Shown piece after piece: positions 45,666 to 54,997 of a stretch of DNA of 64,000 bases. Below the pieces are notes generated by a model that had not been told where the DNA came from, did no database searches, and worked only from the letters and a program-made list of their open reading frames with translations. Both the position numbers and the translations under genes were made by a program. Source of the stretch: Huaxiibacter chinensis. Lineage in GTDB: Bacteria; Pseudomonadota; Gammaproteobacteria; Enterobacterales; Enterobacteriaceae. How positions within the stretch are numbered: position 1 is the stretch's first letter; each line of letters starts with the position of its first letter. The stretch lies in assembly GCF_022171985.1 (NCBI RefSeq), contig NZ_JAJVHF010000003.1, positions 310,001-374,000 on the forward strand. Reading direction: 5' to 3'.

Positions 45666-47729
45666 ATGACAGTAAAATATAAAACCGTTATCACCAAAGC
45701 CGGTGCGGAAAAGCTGGCGGCGGCGAGCGTCCCGAACGGCAAGAAAGTCAATTTTGTAGCGATGGCCGTCGGGGACGGCGGCGGCAAACTGCCCGAGCCG
45801 AACGCCAGCCAGACAAAGCTGGTGAATGAGGTCTGGCGTCATGCGCTGAACAAAATCAGCCAGGACAATAAACATAAAAACTATGTCGTCGCGGAGCTGG
45901 TCATTCCCCCTGAGACCGGCGGATTCTGGCTGCGTGAAATGGGGCTTTATGATGACACCGGCACGCTGATTGCGGTCGGTAACATGGCCGAAAGCTATAA
46001 GCCTGAACTCGCGGAGGGCTCGGGGCGCGCGCAAACCCTGCGAATGGTCATCATGGTGAGCGACATCGAGTCGGTCGAGCTGTCCATCGATACCACGCTG
46101 GTGATGGCAACGCAGGATTATGTCGACGACAAGCTCGCGGAGCATGAGCAGTCTCGCCTCCATCCTGACGCCACGCTGAAAGAAAAAGGATTTACACAGT
46201 TAAGCAGTGCGACCGACAGCGCGTCTGAGGCGCTCGCAGCGACGCCGAAGGCGGTTAAGGCGGCGTATGACCTTGCCGACGGGAAATACACGGCACAAGA
46301 CGCCTCCACAAAGCAAAAAGGTATTGTCCAGCTCAGTAGTGCGACCGACAGCGCGTCTGAGGCGCTCGCAGCGACGCCGAAAGCGGTTAAGGCGTCGTAT
46401 GACCTTGCAAAAGGTAAATATACGGCACAGGACGCCTCCACAACGCAGAAAGGCATTGTCCAGCTCAGTAGTGCGACCGACAGCACGTCTGAGACGCACG
46501 CCGCGACGCCAAAAGCGGTGAAAGCCGTTAATGATGACCTGACCGGCTTTAAAAAGAGTCTGGGAACGGCGGCAAAAGCAGATGTCACCACTTCAACAAG
46601 CGACCCGACAGCGGGAAAAGTGCTTAAAGTTGGTGACGGGGGATTATTAGGTCAGGCGCTTTCAGTGACAGATGCCAATCTTCTTGAAAAAAACGGTCTC
46701 GTCTCGATGTTGTTTAACCAGGGGGGAGGATCAAACAGCATTCACTTTGGGAGCTACGGGTGCGGCGTTCATCTTAATTACGGCAGTAGTGGCGATGGCT
46801 CTCAGGCTATGAGTGCCAATTTGTTTGTCGACTCTTCCGGTAATTTATCTGCTGAATGGCTTGCGATCAAAAAGGCTGATGGGGCTATTGCTTCCCGGCG
46901 CATTCAAAAGCTTTGGGGGCCACTAAACAAACCCACTCCTGACGATATTGGCGCACTGCCTGCGCCGCTAAATGCCCTGACAGTCAACTTAAATACCCTG
47001 GGCGACCGGAATCACCATGGAATTTACTATCAGCCGTCAAATGCAGGTGCCACGGCTGCTAATAACTATCCGGTAGCCATTGCTGGCACGCTGTTTGTGA
47101 CGCAATCCGCTTACGGCTGTCAGCAAATGTATATCACTTACACCGGACGAATTTTCCTGCGTTCGGTAACAGGCACATGGAATGGCTCAGGCCCGTGGGC
47201 GGGCTGGATAGAGATGTACGGACCAAACAACAGACCAACATCGAACGATGTTAATTGCATACAGCGTGATGGTTCGCATATTGGCGGGTTCGTTTCGGGT
47301 AACGCTGCACAGCCTTACCTGCGTCATACCGCCAGTAATGCAGTTGTTGTTATGGCCAAAGCCGGTGACGCATACACCAGAAGTGAAAGTGACGGTCGAT
47401 TTCAGCCGAAAGGCTCATTTGCTGCGCCGAATGCAGCCTCAAAGGGTGACAATGGATGGTGGCAGGACGGGAGCACCGGGATTATTGACCAGTGGTGTAT
47501 GGGGGCGACCATGACCAGCGAAGCGACGCAGGCCATCACGTTCCCGAAAGCGTTCCCGAGTGCCTGTCTCCATGTGGACGTGGGAACGGTAAACGTGAAT
47601 AACAACAGAGACACGGAAGGGATGTTCCAGCTCATTTCGAAAACAAACACCGGCTGCGTCGTGATGGCTAACAGGGCATACGGCAGTGTCGGTCAGGTTG
47701 CCGCATTGATAAGAGCTGTGGGGTATTAA
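45666..47729 (+). CDS. H: Tail fibre gpH, host-range protein
   Basis: 687 residues (P2 H 669). The conserved N-terminal attachment part (about 1-160) is close to P2. Three tandem 44-residue repeats follow, each with the core QLSSATDSASEALAATPKAV (132-base period, 46200-46530). The distal part is unlike P2 and ends in a Gp53-like tip domain (GIIDQWCMGATMTSEATQAI), the receptor-binding end. The distal half is expected to be exchangeable between phages and sets host range. Confidence 0.92.
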   Translation: MTVKYKTVITKAGAEKLAAASVPNGKKVNFVAMAVGDGGGKLPEPNASQTKLVNEVWRHALNKISQDNKHKNYVVAELVIPPETGGFWLREMGLYDDTGTLIAVGNMAESYKPELAEGSGRAQTLRMVIMVSDIESVELSIDTTLVMATQDYVDDKLAEHEQSRLHPDATLKEKGFTQLSSATDSASEALAATPKAVKAAYDLADGKYTAQDASTKQKGIVQLSSATDSASEALAATPKAVKASYDLAKGKYTAQDASTTQKGIVQLSSATDSTSETHAATPKAVKAVNDDLTGFKKSLGTAAKADVTTSTSDPTAGKVLKVGDGGLLGQALSVTDANLLEKNGLVSMLFNQGGGSNSIHFGSYGCGVHLNYGSSGDGSQAMSANLFVDSSGNLSAEWLAIKKADGAIASRRIQKLWGPLNKPTPDDIGALPAPLNALTVNLNTLGDRNHHGIYYQPSNAGATAANNYPVAIAGTLFVTQSAYGCQQMYITYTGRIFLRSVTGTWNGSGPWAGWIEMYGPNNRPTSNDVNCIQRDGSHIGGFVSGNAAQPYLRHTASNAVVVMAKAGDAYTRSESDGRFQPKGSFAAPNAASKGDNGWWQDGSTGIIDQWCMGATMTSEATQAITFPKAFPSACLHVDVGTVNVNNNRDTEGMFQLISKTNTGCVVMANRAYGSVGQVAALIRAVGY

Positions 47730-48152
47730 ATGGACAATCAAATTTATTACAGTGCGGGCAGGCAGGGTTTTTATTTTGAGTCTGATAAAGCGGCGTGCGT
47801 TGCCGGTGCCGGGTGGCCGGAGGATGCCAGCGCAATATCTGAACGCTGGTATCAGTATTTAATTGAGAATCAGGCGAAAGGCAGTTCGATTGTCCCGAAT
47901 GAGTACGGTCAGCCCGTTCTGCAGGCCGTTAAAATTGATTATCCTGCCATCGCAAGAGCGCAAAAAGAGTTACTCATCAGTAACGCCCTGCAGTCGGTCA
48001 GCGTCATTCAGCTCAAGCTGCAGGCCGGGCGCGTGCTCAGTGATGCCGAAACTGAAAAGCTAAATGTGGTGCTTGATTACATCGATATCGTGGAAAAAAT
48101 TAAAACGGAAACCGTCGCGGGTCAGGTCGACTGGCCGCCGGTGCCTGAGTAA
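47730..48152 (+). CDS. G: Tail fibre assembly chaperone gpG
   Basis: 140 residues, caudoviral tail fibre assembly family (Tfa), matched to the distal fibre of H and co-exchanged with it. Acidic, with helical C-terminal half (ALQSVSVIQLKLQAGRVLSD) ending VDWPPVPE, as usual for Tfa proteins. The start directly abuts the H stop. Confidence 0.88.
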   Translation: MDNQIYYSAGRQGFYFESDKAACVAGAGWPEDASAISERWYQYLIENQAKGSSIVPNEYGQPVLQAVKIDYPAIARAQKELLISNALQSVSVIQLKLQAGRVLSDAETEKLNVVLDYIDIVEKIKTETVAGQVDWPPVPE

Positions 48153-48156
48153 TTCG

Positions 48157-48182
48157 AAGCCCTCCACCCGGAGGGCTTTTTG
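48157..48182 (+). terminator. Terminator of the V-G tail operon
   Basis: Nine-pair stem AAGCCCTCC / GGAGGGCTT with loop ACCC and a short T-run. It lies four bases after G; the P2 Z/fun cargo position between G and FI is otherwise empty here. Confidence 0.85.
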
Positions 48183-48276
48183 TTGGTTGTGTTATCCCTC
48201 TGCCAACGGCAATGCATCGCGCCTGCGTGGTACTCGTCAGAAAATAGCAACTCCACTTCACCACGGAGTTTAACGG

Positions 48277-49470
48277 ATGAGCGACTATCATCACGGCGTC
48301 GAGGTCATCGAGATTAACGATGGCACGCGCACCATTTCCACGGTCTCGACGGCCATCATCGGCATGGTCTGTACGGCCAGCGATGCTGACGAAAAGACTT
48401 TTCCCCTGAATGAGCCGGTACTGATTACCAGCGTGCAAAGCGCTATCGGTAAAGCCGGTAAAAAAGGCACGCTTTCACACTCCCTGCAGGCTATCGCTGA
48501 CCAGTGCAAACCGGTCATTGTGGTTGTGCGCGTGGCTGAGGGTGTCGACGACCCCGAAGCCCCCGAAGCGGCACTGAAAGAAACCATTTCGAACATCATC
48601 GGGACGACCGACGAAAACGGGAAATATACCGGGCTCAAAGCGCTGTTAACGGCGAAGACCGTCACCGGCGTTAAGCCGCGCATTCTCGGTGTGCCGGGGC
48701 TGGATTCTCAGGAAGTGGCGACCGCGCTTGCGTCCACCTGTCAGAGCCTGCGCGCGTTTGGCTACGTCAGTGCATGGGGCTGCAAAACCATTTCCGAAGC
48801 CATCGACTATCGCGAGAATTTCAGCCAGCGCGAGCTGATGGTGATCTTCCCTGATTTTCTGGCATGGGACACCACGACGAACGAAACCGATATTGCATGG
48901 GCGACGGCGCGCGCGCTCGGCCTGCGTGCCAAAATCGACCAGACCGTCGGCTGGCATAAAACGCTGTCTAACGTCGGCGTGAATGGCGTCACTGGCGTCA
49001 GTGCCTCGGTGTCATGGGATTTGCAGGAGCCTGCCACCGACGCGAACCTGCTGAATCAGGCCGGTGTCACTACGCTGATTCGCAACGACGGTTTTAAATT
49101 CTGGGGAAACCGCTGTTGTTCTGATGACCCGCTTTTCCTGTTTGAGAACTACACCCGCACTGCGCAGGTGCTGGCTGACACCATGGCGGAGGCGCACGCG
49201 TGGGCGATGGATAAACCCATTACCGCAACGCTTATCCGCGACATTGTTGCCGGTATCAATGCCAAATTCCGCGAACTGAGAACGAACGGCTATATCGTCG
49301 ATGGTTCGTGCTGGTACGACACCGAGTCGAACGACCCCGCGTCACTGAAAGTGGGGAAACTGTATATCGATTACGACTACACCCCCGTCCCGCCGCTGGA
49401 AAACCTGACCCTGCGCCAGCGCATCACCGATACCTATCTGGCGAACCTGTCGGACTCGGTCAACAGCTAA
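48277..49470 (+). CDS. FI: Tail sheath protein gpFI
   Basis: Contractile sheath subunit. It has 397 residues (P2 FI 396). MSDYHHGVEVIEINDGTRTI at the N terminus and the central FPDFLAWDTTTNETDIAWAT are typical. It starts the F operon. A near match to an Ogr box (TGT-N12-CCA at 48188-48205) lies about 70-90 bases upstream. Confidence 0.95.
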   Translation: MSDYHHGVEVIEINDGTRTISTVSTAIIGMVCTASDADEKTFPLNEPVLITSVQSAIGKAGKKGTLSHSLQAIADQCKPVIVVVRVAEGVDDPEAPEAALKETISNIIGTTDENGKYTGLKALLTAKTVTGVKPRILGVPGLDSQEVATALASTCQSLRAFGYVSAWGCKTISEAIDYRENFSQRELMVIFPDFLAWDTTTNETDIAWATARALGLRAKIDQTVGWHKTLSNVGVNGVTGVSASVSWDLQEPATDANLLNQAGVTTLIRNDGFKFWGNRCCSDDPLFLFENYTRTAQVLADTMAEAHAWAMDKPITATLIRDIVAGINAKFRELRTNGYIVDGSCWYDTESNDPASLKVGKLYIDYDYTPVPPLENLTLRQRITDTYLANLSDSVNS

Positions 49471-49482
49471 GGAGCTGCAAGC

Positions 49483-50001
49483 ATGGCACTACCACGCAAA
49501 CTGAAATACCTGAATATGTTTAACGACGGCCTCAGCTACATGGGCGTTGTGGAATCCGTCACCCTGCCGAAGCTGACCCGCAAGCTTGAGAAATATCGTG
49601 GCGGCGGGATGCCGGGCTCAGTCTCGATTGACCTCGGTCTCGATGACGACGCGCTGTCGCTTGAGTGGACTCTCGGCGGTCTGCCTGACATTGAGCTGTG
49701 GGCGCAGTACGCCTCGCCGGGTGCTGACAGTGTGCCGCTGCGTTTTACCGGCTCTTACCAGCGTGACGACACCGGCGCGATTTCAGCCGTTGAGGTGGTG
49801 ATGCGTGGCCGTCACAAAGAATACGACGGCGGCGAAAATAAACAGGGTGAAAGCGGCTCGACCAAAATGTCGACCGAGTGCGCCTATTACCAGCTCACGA
49901 TCGATGGCCGCGAAGTCATCGAGATTGACGTCATCAACATGGTGCTGAAAGTCGACGGCGTCGACCGTCTGGCGGAGCACCGTAAGGCGATTGGCCTGTA
50001 A
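49483..50001 (+). CDS. FII: Tail tube protein gpFII
   Basis: 172 residues, the P2 length. It forms the inner tube; ALPRKLKYLNMFNDG start is typical. SD GGAG upstream, 12 bases after FI. Confidence 0.95.
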   Translation: MALPRKLKYLNMFNDGLSYMGVVESVTLPKLTRKLEKYRGGGMPGSVSIDLGLDDDALSLEWTLGGLPDIELWAQYASPGADSVPLRFTGSYQRDDTGAISAVEVVMRGRHKEYDGGENKQGESGSTKMSTECAYYQLTIDGREVIEIDVINMVLKVDGVDRLAEHRKAIGL

Positions 50002-50058
50002 CCCCCCTGACCCGGTCAGCGTTGCTGGCCGGTCACTTAACGTTGAGAGAGAAATATC

Positions 50059-50367
50059 ATGGAAAACATTAACGAAAGCGCCACCACCGAAACCGAAAAC
50101 CCGAACGTCGTGACCCTCGATAATCCTGTCATGCGCGGTGAGCAAAAAATCGAGAAGGTGAAGGTATTCAAACCCAACGCGGGAACCCTGCGCGGTGTGA
50201 GTCTGGCCTCGCTGGCAAACTCGGACGTCGATGCCCTGATTAAAGTGCTGCCGCGTATGACTTACCCGGCACTCACCGAGCATGAGGTCATGCGTCTGGA
50301 AGCGTCCGACCTGATTTTGTTTGCCGGTCAGGTGGTCGGTTTTTTGTCGCCATCTTCGGCTCGCTGA
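50059..50367 (+). CDS. E: Tail assembly protein gpE
   Basis: 102 residues in the zero frame (P2 E 91), a tail assembly chaperone needed with the tape measure T. It carries a slippery TTTTTTG near its end, giving the longer E+E' product. It ends in SPSSAR after the slip site. Confidence 0.92.
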   Translation: MENINESATTETENPNVVTLDNPVMRGEQKIEKVKVFKPNAGTLRGVSLASLANSDVDALIKVLPRMTYPALTEHEVMRLEASDLILFAGQVVGFLSPSSAR

Positions 50368-50522
50368 AATTTCCCGAAAACCTGTCGGTCGATGACCTGA
50401 TGGCGGATATCGCAGTGATTTTTCACTGGCCGCCATCAGAACTAAATTCCCTGAGCGTGACCGAGCTCATTACATGGCGCGATAAGGCGCTACAGCGAAG
50501 CGGAAACCACCATGAGCAATAA
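50059..50522 (+). CDS. E+E': gpE+E' fusion by programmed -1 frameshift
   Basis: The heptamer T-TTT-TTG at 50340-50346 is correctly phased in E (GGT TTT TTG). After a -1 slip the ribosome continues VAIFGSLKFPENLSVDD to a TAA at 50520-50522, giving about 154 residues. P2 makes the analogous 142-residue E+E'; like lambda gpG/gpGT it chaperones the tape measure. The E' frame has no start of its own and overlaps the T start. Confidence 0.88.
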
Positions 50523-52962
50523 CGTCAGACTTGAGGTGCTGCTGAACGCAGTAGACCGGGCAAGCCGACCGCTTAAAGCTATCCAGAACGCCAGCAAATC
50601 CCTGTCTGGCGATATCCGCACTTCACAAACCAGCCTGCGCGATCTGAATGCGCAGGCCTCACGAATTGACGGATTCAGGAAAGCAAGCGCACAGCTTGCC
50701 GTGACTGGTCAGTCGCTAACTAAAGCGAAACAGGAAGCCGCCGCGCTGGCTGTCCAGTTCAAAAATACCCAAAACCCCACAACGGCGCAGGCGCGCGCGA
50801 TGGAAGCGGCAAAGAAATCTGCCGCTGACCTGCAGCTCAAATATAACGGGCTCAGGCAGTCGGTACAGCGCCAGCGCACCGAGCTCGCACAGGCCGGGAT
50901 AAACACCCGCACCCTGTCAGCCGATGAGCGTCGCCTGAAAGGCAGTATCAGCGAGACGACCGCACAGCTTAACCGTCAGCGCGAGGCACTGGCGCGGGTC
51001 AGTCAGCAACAGGCGAAACTGAGCGCGGTAAAAAAACGCTATGAATCCGGGCAACAGCTCGCCGCCGGTGCGCGAAATGCCGGGATGGTCGGCGTCGGGG
51101 TGGCTACCGCCGGGCTTTACGGGGCGTCTCGCTTTATTGCACCGGGCATCGGTTTTGATAAGCAGATGTCAGGCACGCAGGCGATCCTCGGGCTCGATAA
51201 GGGCGATGATAAGCTCGCGGCCATCCGTAAACAGGCGCGTGACATCGGGGCTACTACGGCCTTTTCACCGGGCGACGTGGCGCGCACGCAGACCACACTG
51301 GCGCGCTCGGGTTATAACGCTGATGACGTGCTGGCTGCGACCGGCTCGACGGTCAATCTGAGCCTTGCGGCTGACGTGGATATCGCAGAAGCCGCAGACA
51401 TCATTACTAACATGCAGTCTGCATTTAACCTGCCGACCACTGAGATTGAACGCGTCGCGGATGCGATGACGAAAGGCTTTACGTCATCCAACACCGGCCT
51501 CGTCGAGCTGGGCGAGGCGATGAAATATGTCGCACCTATCGCGGAGGCTGCAGGGGCGAGCATTGAAGACACGACCGCCATGCTCGGCATTCTGGCTGAT
51601 AACGGGATAAAAGGCTCGATGGCCGGGACCGGTGCGAGCGCCATTTTCAACCGCCTGCAGGCACCGATGGGCAAAGCGGTTGCTGCTATCTCAGAGCTGG
51701 GCGTGAAAACCCGCGACAGCAAAGGGAACGTGCTGCCGGTCGAGAAAATCCTCAAGGATATTCATAAATCCTTTGCGAAAAACAAGCTCGGGACGGCGGA
51801 GCAGGGTGAATACCTGAAAGTCATCTTTGGTGAGGAAGCAATGAAGGGGGCGATTAAACTCGTCGCCGCTGCCGGTGATGGCTCGCTTGCCAGCAAGCGC
51901 CAGCAAATCGGGGATTCAAAGGGAACCACGGAGCGGATCGCGAAAATCCAGACCGACAACCTCGACGGAGATTTAAAAAACCTGCAGTCGGCTTATGAAG
52001 ATTTGCAGATTGAGGTATTCGATAAAGAGAATTCTGCGCTGCGTCGTCTGACGGTTTCCGCGACCGATATGCTCGGCAAGGTTGCCGCCTGGGCGAAAGC
52101 GAATCCTGAGATGACGCAGACCATTTTCAGTGTGACCGCCGGTGCGCTGGCGCTGGTCGGCGTGCTGGGCGGGATTGGTCTTGTTGCATGGCCTGTCATC
52201 GCCGGGATTAACGGCATCATCGCCGCTGCAGGTCTGCTGAGTGTGATTTTCACTACTGCAGGAACGGCCATTGTGACCGCGCTCGGGGCAATCAGTCTGC
52301 CGGTGGTCGCTGTGGTCGCTGCCGTGGTGGCCGGTGCGATCCTCATTCGTAAATACTGGGAGCCGCTGGGTGCTTTTTTCTCGGGTGTCGGTGAGGGCCT
52401 GAAAGCCGTCATTGCGCCGTTGAATGAAATGTTTTCGCCACTCGTACCGGTATTTGACGCCGTGGCGGGAAAACTGCGCGAGGTCTGGCAGTGGTTTACT
52501 AATCTGATTGCGCCGGTTAAGGCGACGCAGGAATCGCTCAATAGCTGCAAAAATGCTGGAGTGGAGTTTGGCCGACTCCTTGCGAATACGCTCATGGGTC
52601 CCGTGAAAATGTTTAACTTCCTCGGTGGAAAGGTTGACTGGTTGCTGGAAAAACTCGGCGTCCTCAAAAAAGAGTCAGGTGACATAGACCAGACCGCAGC
52701 GAAAACAGGTGCTGCAGCCGGTGCGCAAAACGGGTCCTATGTCCCGGCGACGTCAGGTTATGGAGGGTATCAGGCTTATCAGCCGGTGACGGCTCCTGCA
52801 GGCCGGTCTTACATCGACCAGAGCAAGCGGGAATACAACATCACGCTGCCGGGTGGCGTCGGGACGGGTACTGACCTTGACCGACAGTTGCGTGAGGCTG
52901 TCGACAGAATCGACCGCGAAGAACGGGCGCGCCAGCGCTCAAGTCTGCGCCACGACGGATGA
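50512..52962 (+). CDS. T: Tail tape measure protein gpT
   Basis: 816 residues (P2 T 815); determines tail length. Coiled-coil N-terminal 190 residues, TMP core (MSGTQAILGLDKGD, AMKYVAPIAEAAGASIEDT), three or more hydrophobic segments at about 530-620 (for example GALALVGVLGGIGLVAWPVI), and a helical tail. It overlaps the end of E'. Confidence 0.95.
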   Translation: MSNNVRLEVLLNAVDRASRPLKAIQNASKSLSGDIRTSQTSLRDLNAQASRIDGFRKASAQLAVTGQSLTKAKQEAAALAVQFKNTQNPTTAQARAMEAAKKSAADLQLKYNGLRQSVQRQRTELAQAGINTRTLSADERRLKGSISETTAQLNRQREALARVSQQQAKLSAVKKRYESGQQLAAGARNAGMVGVGVATAGLYGASRFIAPGIGFDKQMSGTQAILGLDKGDDKLAAIRKQARDIGATTAFSPGDVARTQTTLARSGYNADDVLAATGSTVNLSLAADVDIAEAADIITNMQSAFNLPTTEIERVADAMTKGFTSSNTGLVELGEAMKYVAPIAEAAGASIEDTTAMLGILADNGIKGSMAGTGASAIFNRLQAPMGKAVAAISELGVKTRDSKGNVLPVEKILKDIHKSFAKNKLGTAEQGEYLKVIFGEEAMKGAIKLVAAAGDGSLASKRQQIGDSKGTTERIAKIQTDNLDGDLKNLQSAYEDLQIEVFDKENSALRRLTVSATDMLGKVAAWAKANPEMTQTIFSVTAGALALVGVLGGIGLVAWPVIAGINGIIAAAGLLSVIFTTAGTAIVTALGAISLPVVAVVAAVVAGAILIRKYWEPLGAFFSGVGEGLKAVIAPLNEMFSPLVPVFDAVAGKLREVWQWFTNLIAPVKATQESLNSCKNAGVEFGRLLANTLMGPVKMFNFLGGKVDWLLEKLGVLKKESGDIDQTAAKTGAAAGAQNGSYVPATSGYGGYQAYQPVTAPAGRSYIDQSKREYNITLPGGVGTGTDLDRQLREAVDRIDREERARQRSSLRHDG

Positions 52963-52972
52963 GGGCTAAAGC

Positions 52973-53437
52973 ATGTTAATGGTACTGGGTTTATTTGTGT
53001 TTGAGCGCCGCACGCTGCCGCATCAGTCGATGCAGTATTCAAAGGATTACCGCTGGGCATCAAACGACCGCATCGGCAAACCACCGGCTTATCAGTTTCT
53101 CGGGGAGGGGGAAACCTCGCGCACGCTTTCGGGAGTGCTTTATCCTGAAATCACCGGCGGTCGTCTGTCACTCACGACCATTGAGCTGATGGCTGATGAG
53201 GGGCGCGCGTGGCCGCTGATTGACGGAATGGGCATGATCCACGGGATGTATATCATCGAGAAAGTGACCCATGCGCACAGTGAGTTATTCAGCGATGGCG
53301 CGGCCAGAAAAATTGAATTTAGCCTGTCGCTGAAACGGGTCGATGAATCGCTCGCGTCGATTTATGGCGATCTGCAAACGCAGGCTGACAATCTGGTCAC
53401 GTCTGCCGGTAACTGGCTGGGAGGGCTGGCAGGATGA
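52973..53437 (+). CDS. U: Tail protein gpU
   Basis: 154 residues (P2 U 159), phage P2 GpU family, tail tip / baseplate hub related. FVFERRTLPHQSMQ and YRWASNDRIGKPPAYQFLGE are conserved. It overlaps the D start by four bases. Confidence 0.94.
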   Translation: MLMVLGLFVFERRTLPHQSMQYSKDYRWASNDRIGKPPAYQFLGEGETSRTLSGVLYPEITGGRLSLTTIELMADEGRAWPLIDGMGMIHGMYIIEKVTHAHSELFSDGAARKIEFSLSLKRVDESLASIYGDLQTQADNLVTSAGNWLGGLAG

Positions 53438-54603
53438 TTACGGGAATGAATATTCAGGCCGGTACGAAAATCGCCCCGGCGTTTATGCTCACCCTCGATG
53501 GCGCGGATATCACGCAGAATTTCAGCGACCGCTTAATCAGTCTGACCATGACGGACAATCGCGGATTTGAGGCCGACCAGCTCGACATCGAGCTCGATGA
53601 TACTGACGGACTTGTCGAACTGCCCCCGCGCGGTGCATTACTGACGCTGTGGCTGGGCTGGGAGGGGTCGGCGCTGCTGAACAAGGGGAGTTTCACGGTC
53701 GATGAAATCGAGCACCGGGGCGCACCTGATACGCTGACCATCCGTGGGCGTAGTGCTGATTTTCGCGGGACGCTGAACTCACGCCGCGAGCAGTCATGGC
53801 ATGACACCACGCTCGGGGTGATTCTGGAGACCATCGCGCAGCGTAATAAACTGACGGCCAGCGTAGCTGACACCCTGAAAGCGATCGCCGTGCCGCATAT
53901 CGACCAGTCTCAGGAATCCGACGCGGCATTTTTGGCGCGGCTGGCGGAGCGCAACGGCGCATCCGTTTCGGTGAAATACGGAAAATTATTATTCCTGAAA
54001 GCCGGTAGCGCGGTGACGGCCAGCGGCAAACCGATCCCGCAAATGACCGTCGAGCGCGGCGACGGCGACCGGCATCAGTTCGCTATTGCCGACCGTGAGG
54101 CGTACACCGGCGTCACGGCAAAATGGCTGCACACGAAAGACCCGAAACCGCAAAAGCAAAAGGTGAAGCTGAAACGTAAGCCAAAGGTGCAACATCTGCG
54201 CGCGCTGCAGCACCCGAAAGCCGTCAAAGCACCGGCAAAGCGCCAGGCGAAAAAGGAGCAGGAAGCGCGCGAGGGCGAGTATATGGCCGGTGAATCTGAC
54301 AACGTGCTGGAGCTCACAACCATCTACGCGACAAAGGCGCAGGCGATGCGCGCGGCTCAAGCAAAATGGGACAAGCTACAGCGCGGCGTCGCGGAGTTTT
54401 CAATCTCTCTGGCGTCAGGCCGTGCAGATTTATTTCCTGAAACGCCGGTTGCGGTGAAAGGCTTTAAGCGCGTTATAGACGAGCAGGCGTGGATAATCAG
54501 CCGGGTGGTGCATAACCTCAACGGGAGCGGCTACACGACGGGCCTAGAGCTTGAGGTGAAGGTCTCAGACGTGGAGTATGAAGCGGATGAAATAGACGAG
54601 TAA
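53434..54603 (+). CDS. D: Late control / baseplate hub protein gpD
   Basis: 389 residues (P2 D 387), a gp27-like hub protein that binds the spike V; the name late control D is historical. Conserved N-terminal half plus a lysine-rich insertion (KQKVKLKRKPKVQ, about 240-285). Last gene of the F operon. Confidence 0.94.
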   Translation: MITGMNIQAGTKIAPAFMLTLDGADITQNFSDRLISLTMTDNRGFEADQLDIELDDTDGLVELPPRGALLTLWLGWEGSALLNKGSFTVDEIEHRGAPDTLTIRGRSADFRGTLNSRREQSWHDTTLGVILETIAQRNKLTASVADTLKAIAVPHIDQSQESDAAFLARLAERNGASVSVKYGKLLFLKAGSAVTASGKPIPQMTVERGDGDRHQFAIADREAYTGVTAKWLHTKDPKPQKQKVKLKRKPKVQHLRALQHPKAVKAPAKRQAKKEQEAREGEYMAGESDNVLELTTIYATKAQAMRAAQAKWDKLQRGVAEFSISLASGRADLFPETPVAVKGFKRVIDEQAWIISRVVHNLNGSGYTTGLELEVKVSDVEYEADEIDE

Positions 54604-54679
54604 ATATATTGTATGTGTTTGTTTTACAAGGTTAAATTTAGTAAAATAACCGCATCGAAAACGTTTAAAGGTGCTCATC

Positions 54680-54901
54680 ATGTTTCACTGTCCAAAATGC
54701 AAATTCGCTGCACACGCCCGCACGAGTCGCTATTTCACTGATACGACAAAGGAGCGCTATCATCAGTGCACAAATATCAATTGCAGTTGCACATTTGTCA
54801 CGACTGAAACGGTCGAGCGTTTTATTGTTTCACCGGGTGAGGTAGTGCCAGCGCCACCGCATCTTACACCGTCAGGTCAGCAACAAATTCACTGGATGTG
54901 A
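54680..54901 (+). CDS. ogr: Late gene activator Ogr (zinc finger)
   Basis: Activates the phage late promoters by touching the alpha subunit of RNA polymerase. It has 73 residues from the ATG at 54680 (MFHCPKCKF), with AGGTG upstream. Zinc ligands Cys4, Cys7, Cys30 and Cys35 sit exactly as in P2 Ogr, plus an extra Cys37. An upstream in-frame start is rejected. Confidence 0.94.
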   Translation: MFHCPKCKFAAHARTSRYFTDTTKERYHQCTNINCSCTFVTTETVERFIVSPGEVVPAPPHLTPSGQQQIHWM

Positions 54902-54907
54902 TAATAA

Positions 54908-54933
54908 GAAAGCCTCGCAAATGCGGGGCTTTC
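54908..54933 (+). terminator. Hairpin after ogr
   Basis: Eleven-pair stem GAAAGCCTCGC / GCGGGGCTTTC with one T-G pair and loop AAAT, six bases after the ogr stop; T-run is short, so termination is probable but not certain. Confidence 0.6.
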
Positions 54934-54997
54934 AGTTGTAGACCAAGGCAATATTAATTCATGTTCAAATTATCAACCAATGTATGGTTGACATAAT

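Noticed and set aside
46118..46591. 157-codon repetitive frame antisense to the tail fibre gene
   Set aside because: Mirror image of the H repeats; arises from the repeat composition.
48188..48205. Ogr box candidate TGT-N12-CCA before FI, and searches before P/O and V
   Set aside because: No exact TGT-N12-ACA was found by eye at the expected distance, so no late promoter is claimed as a feature.
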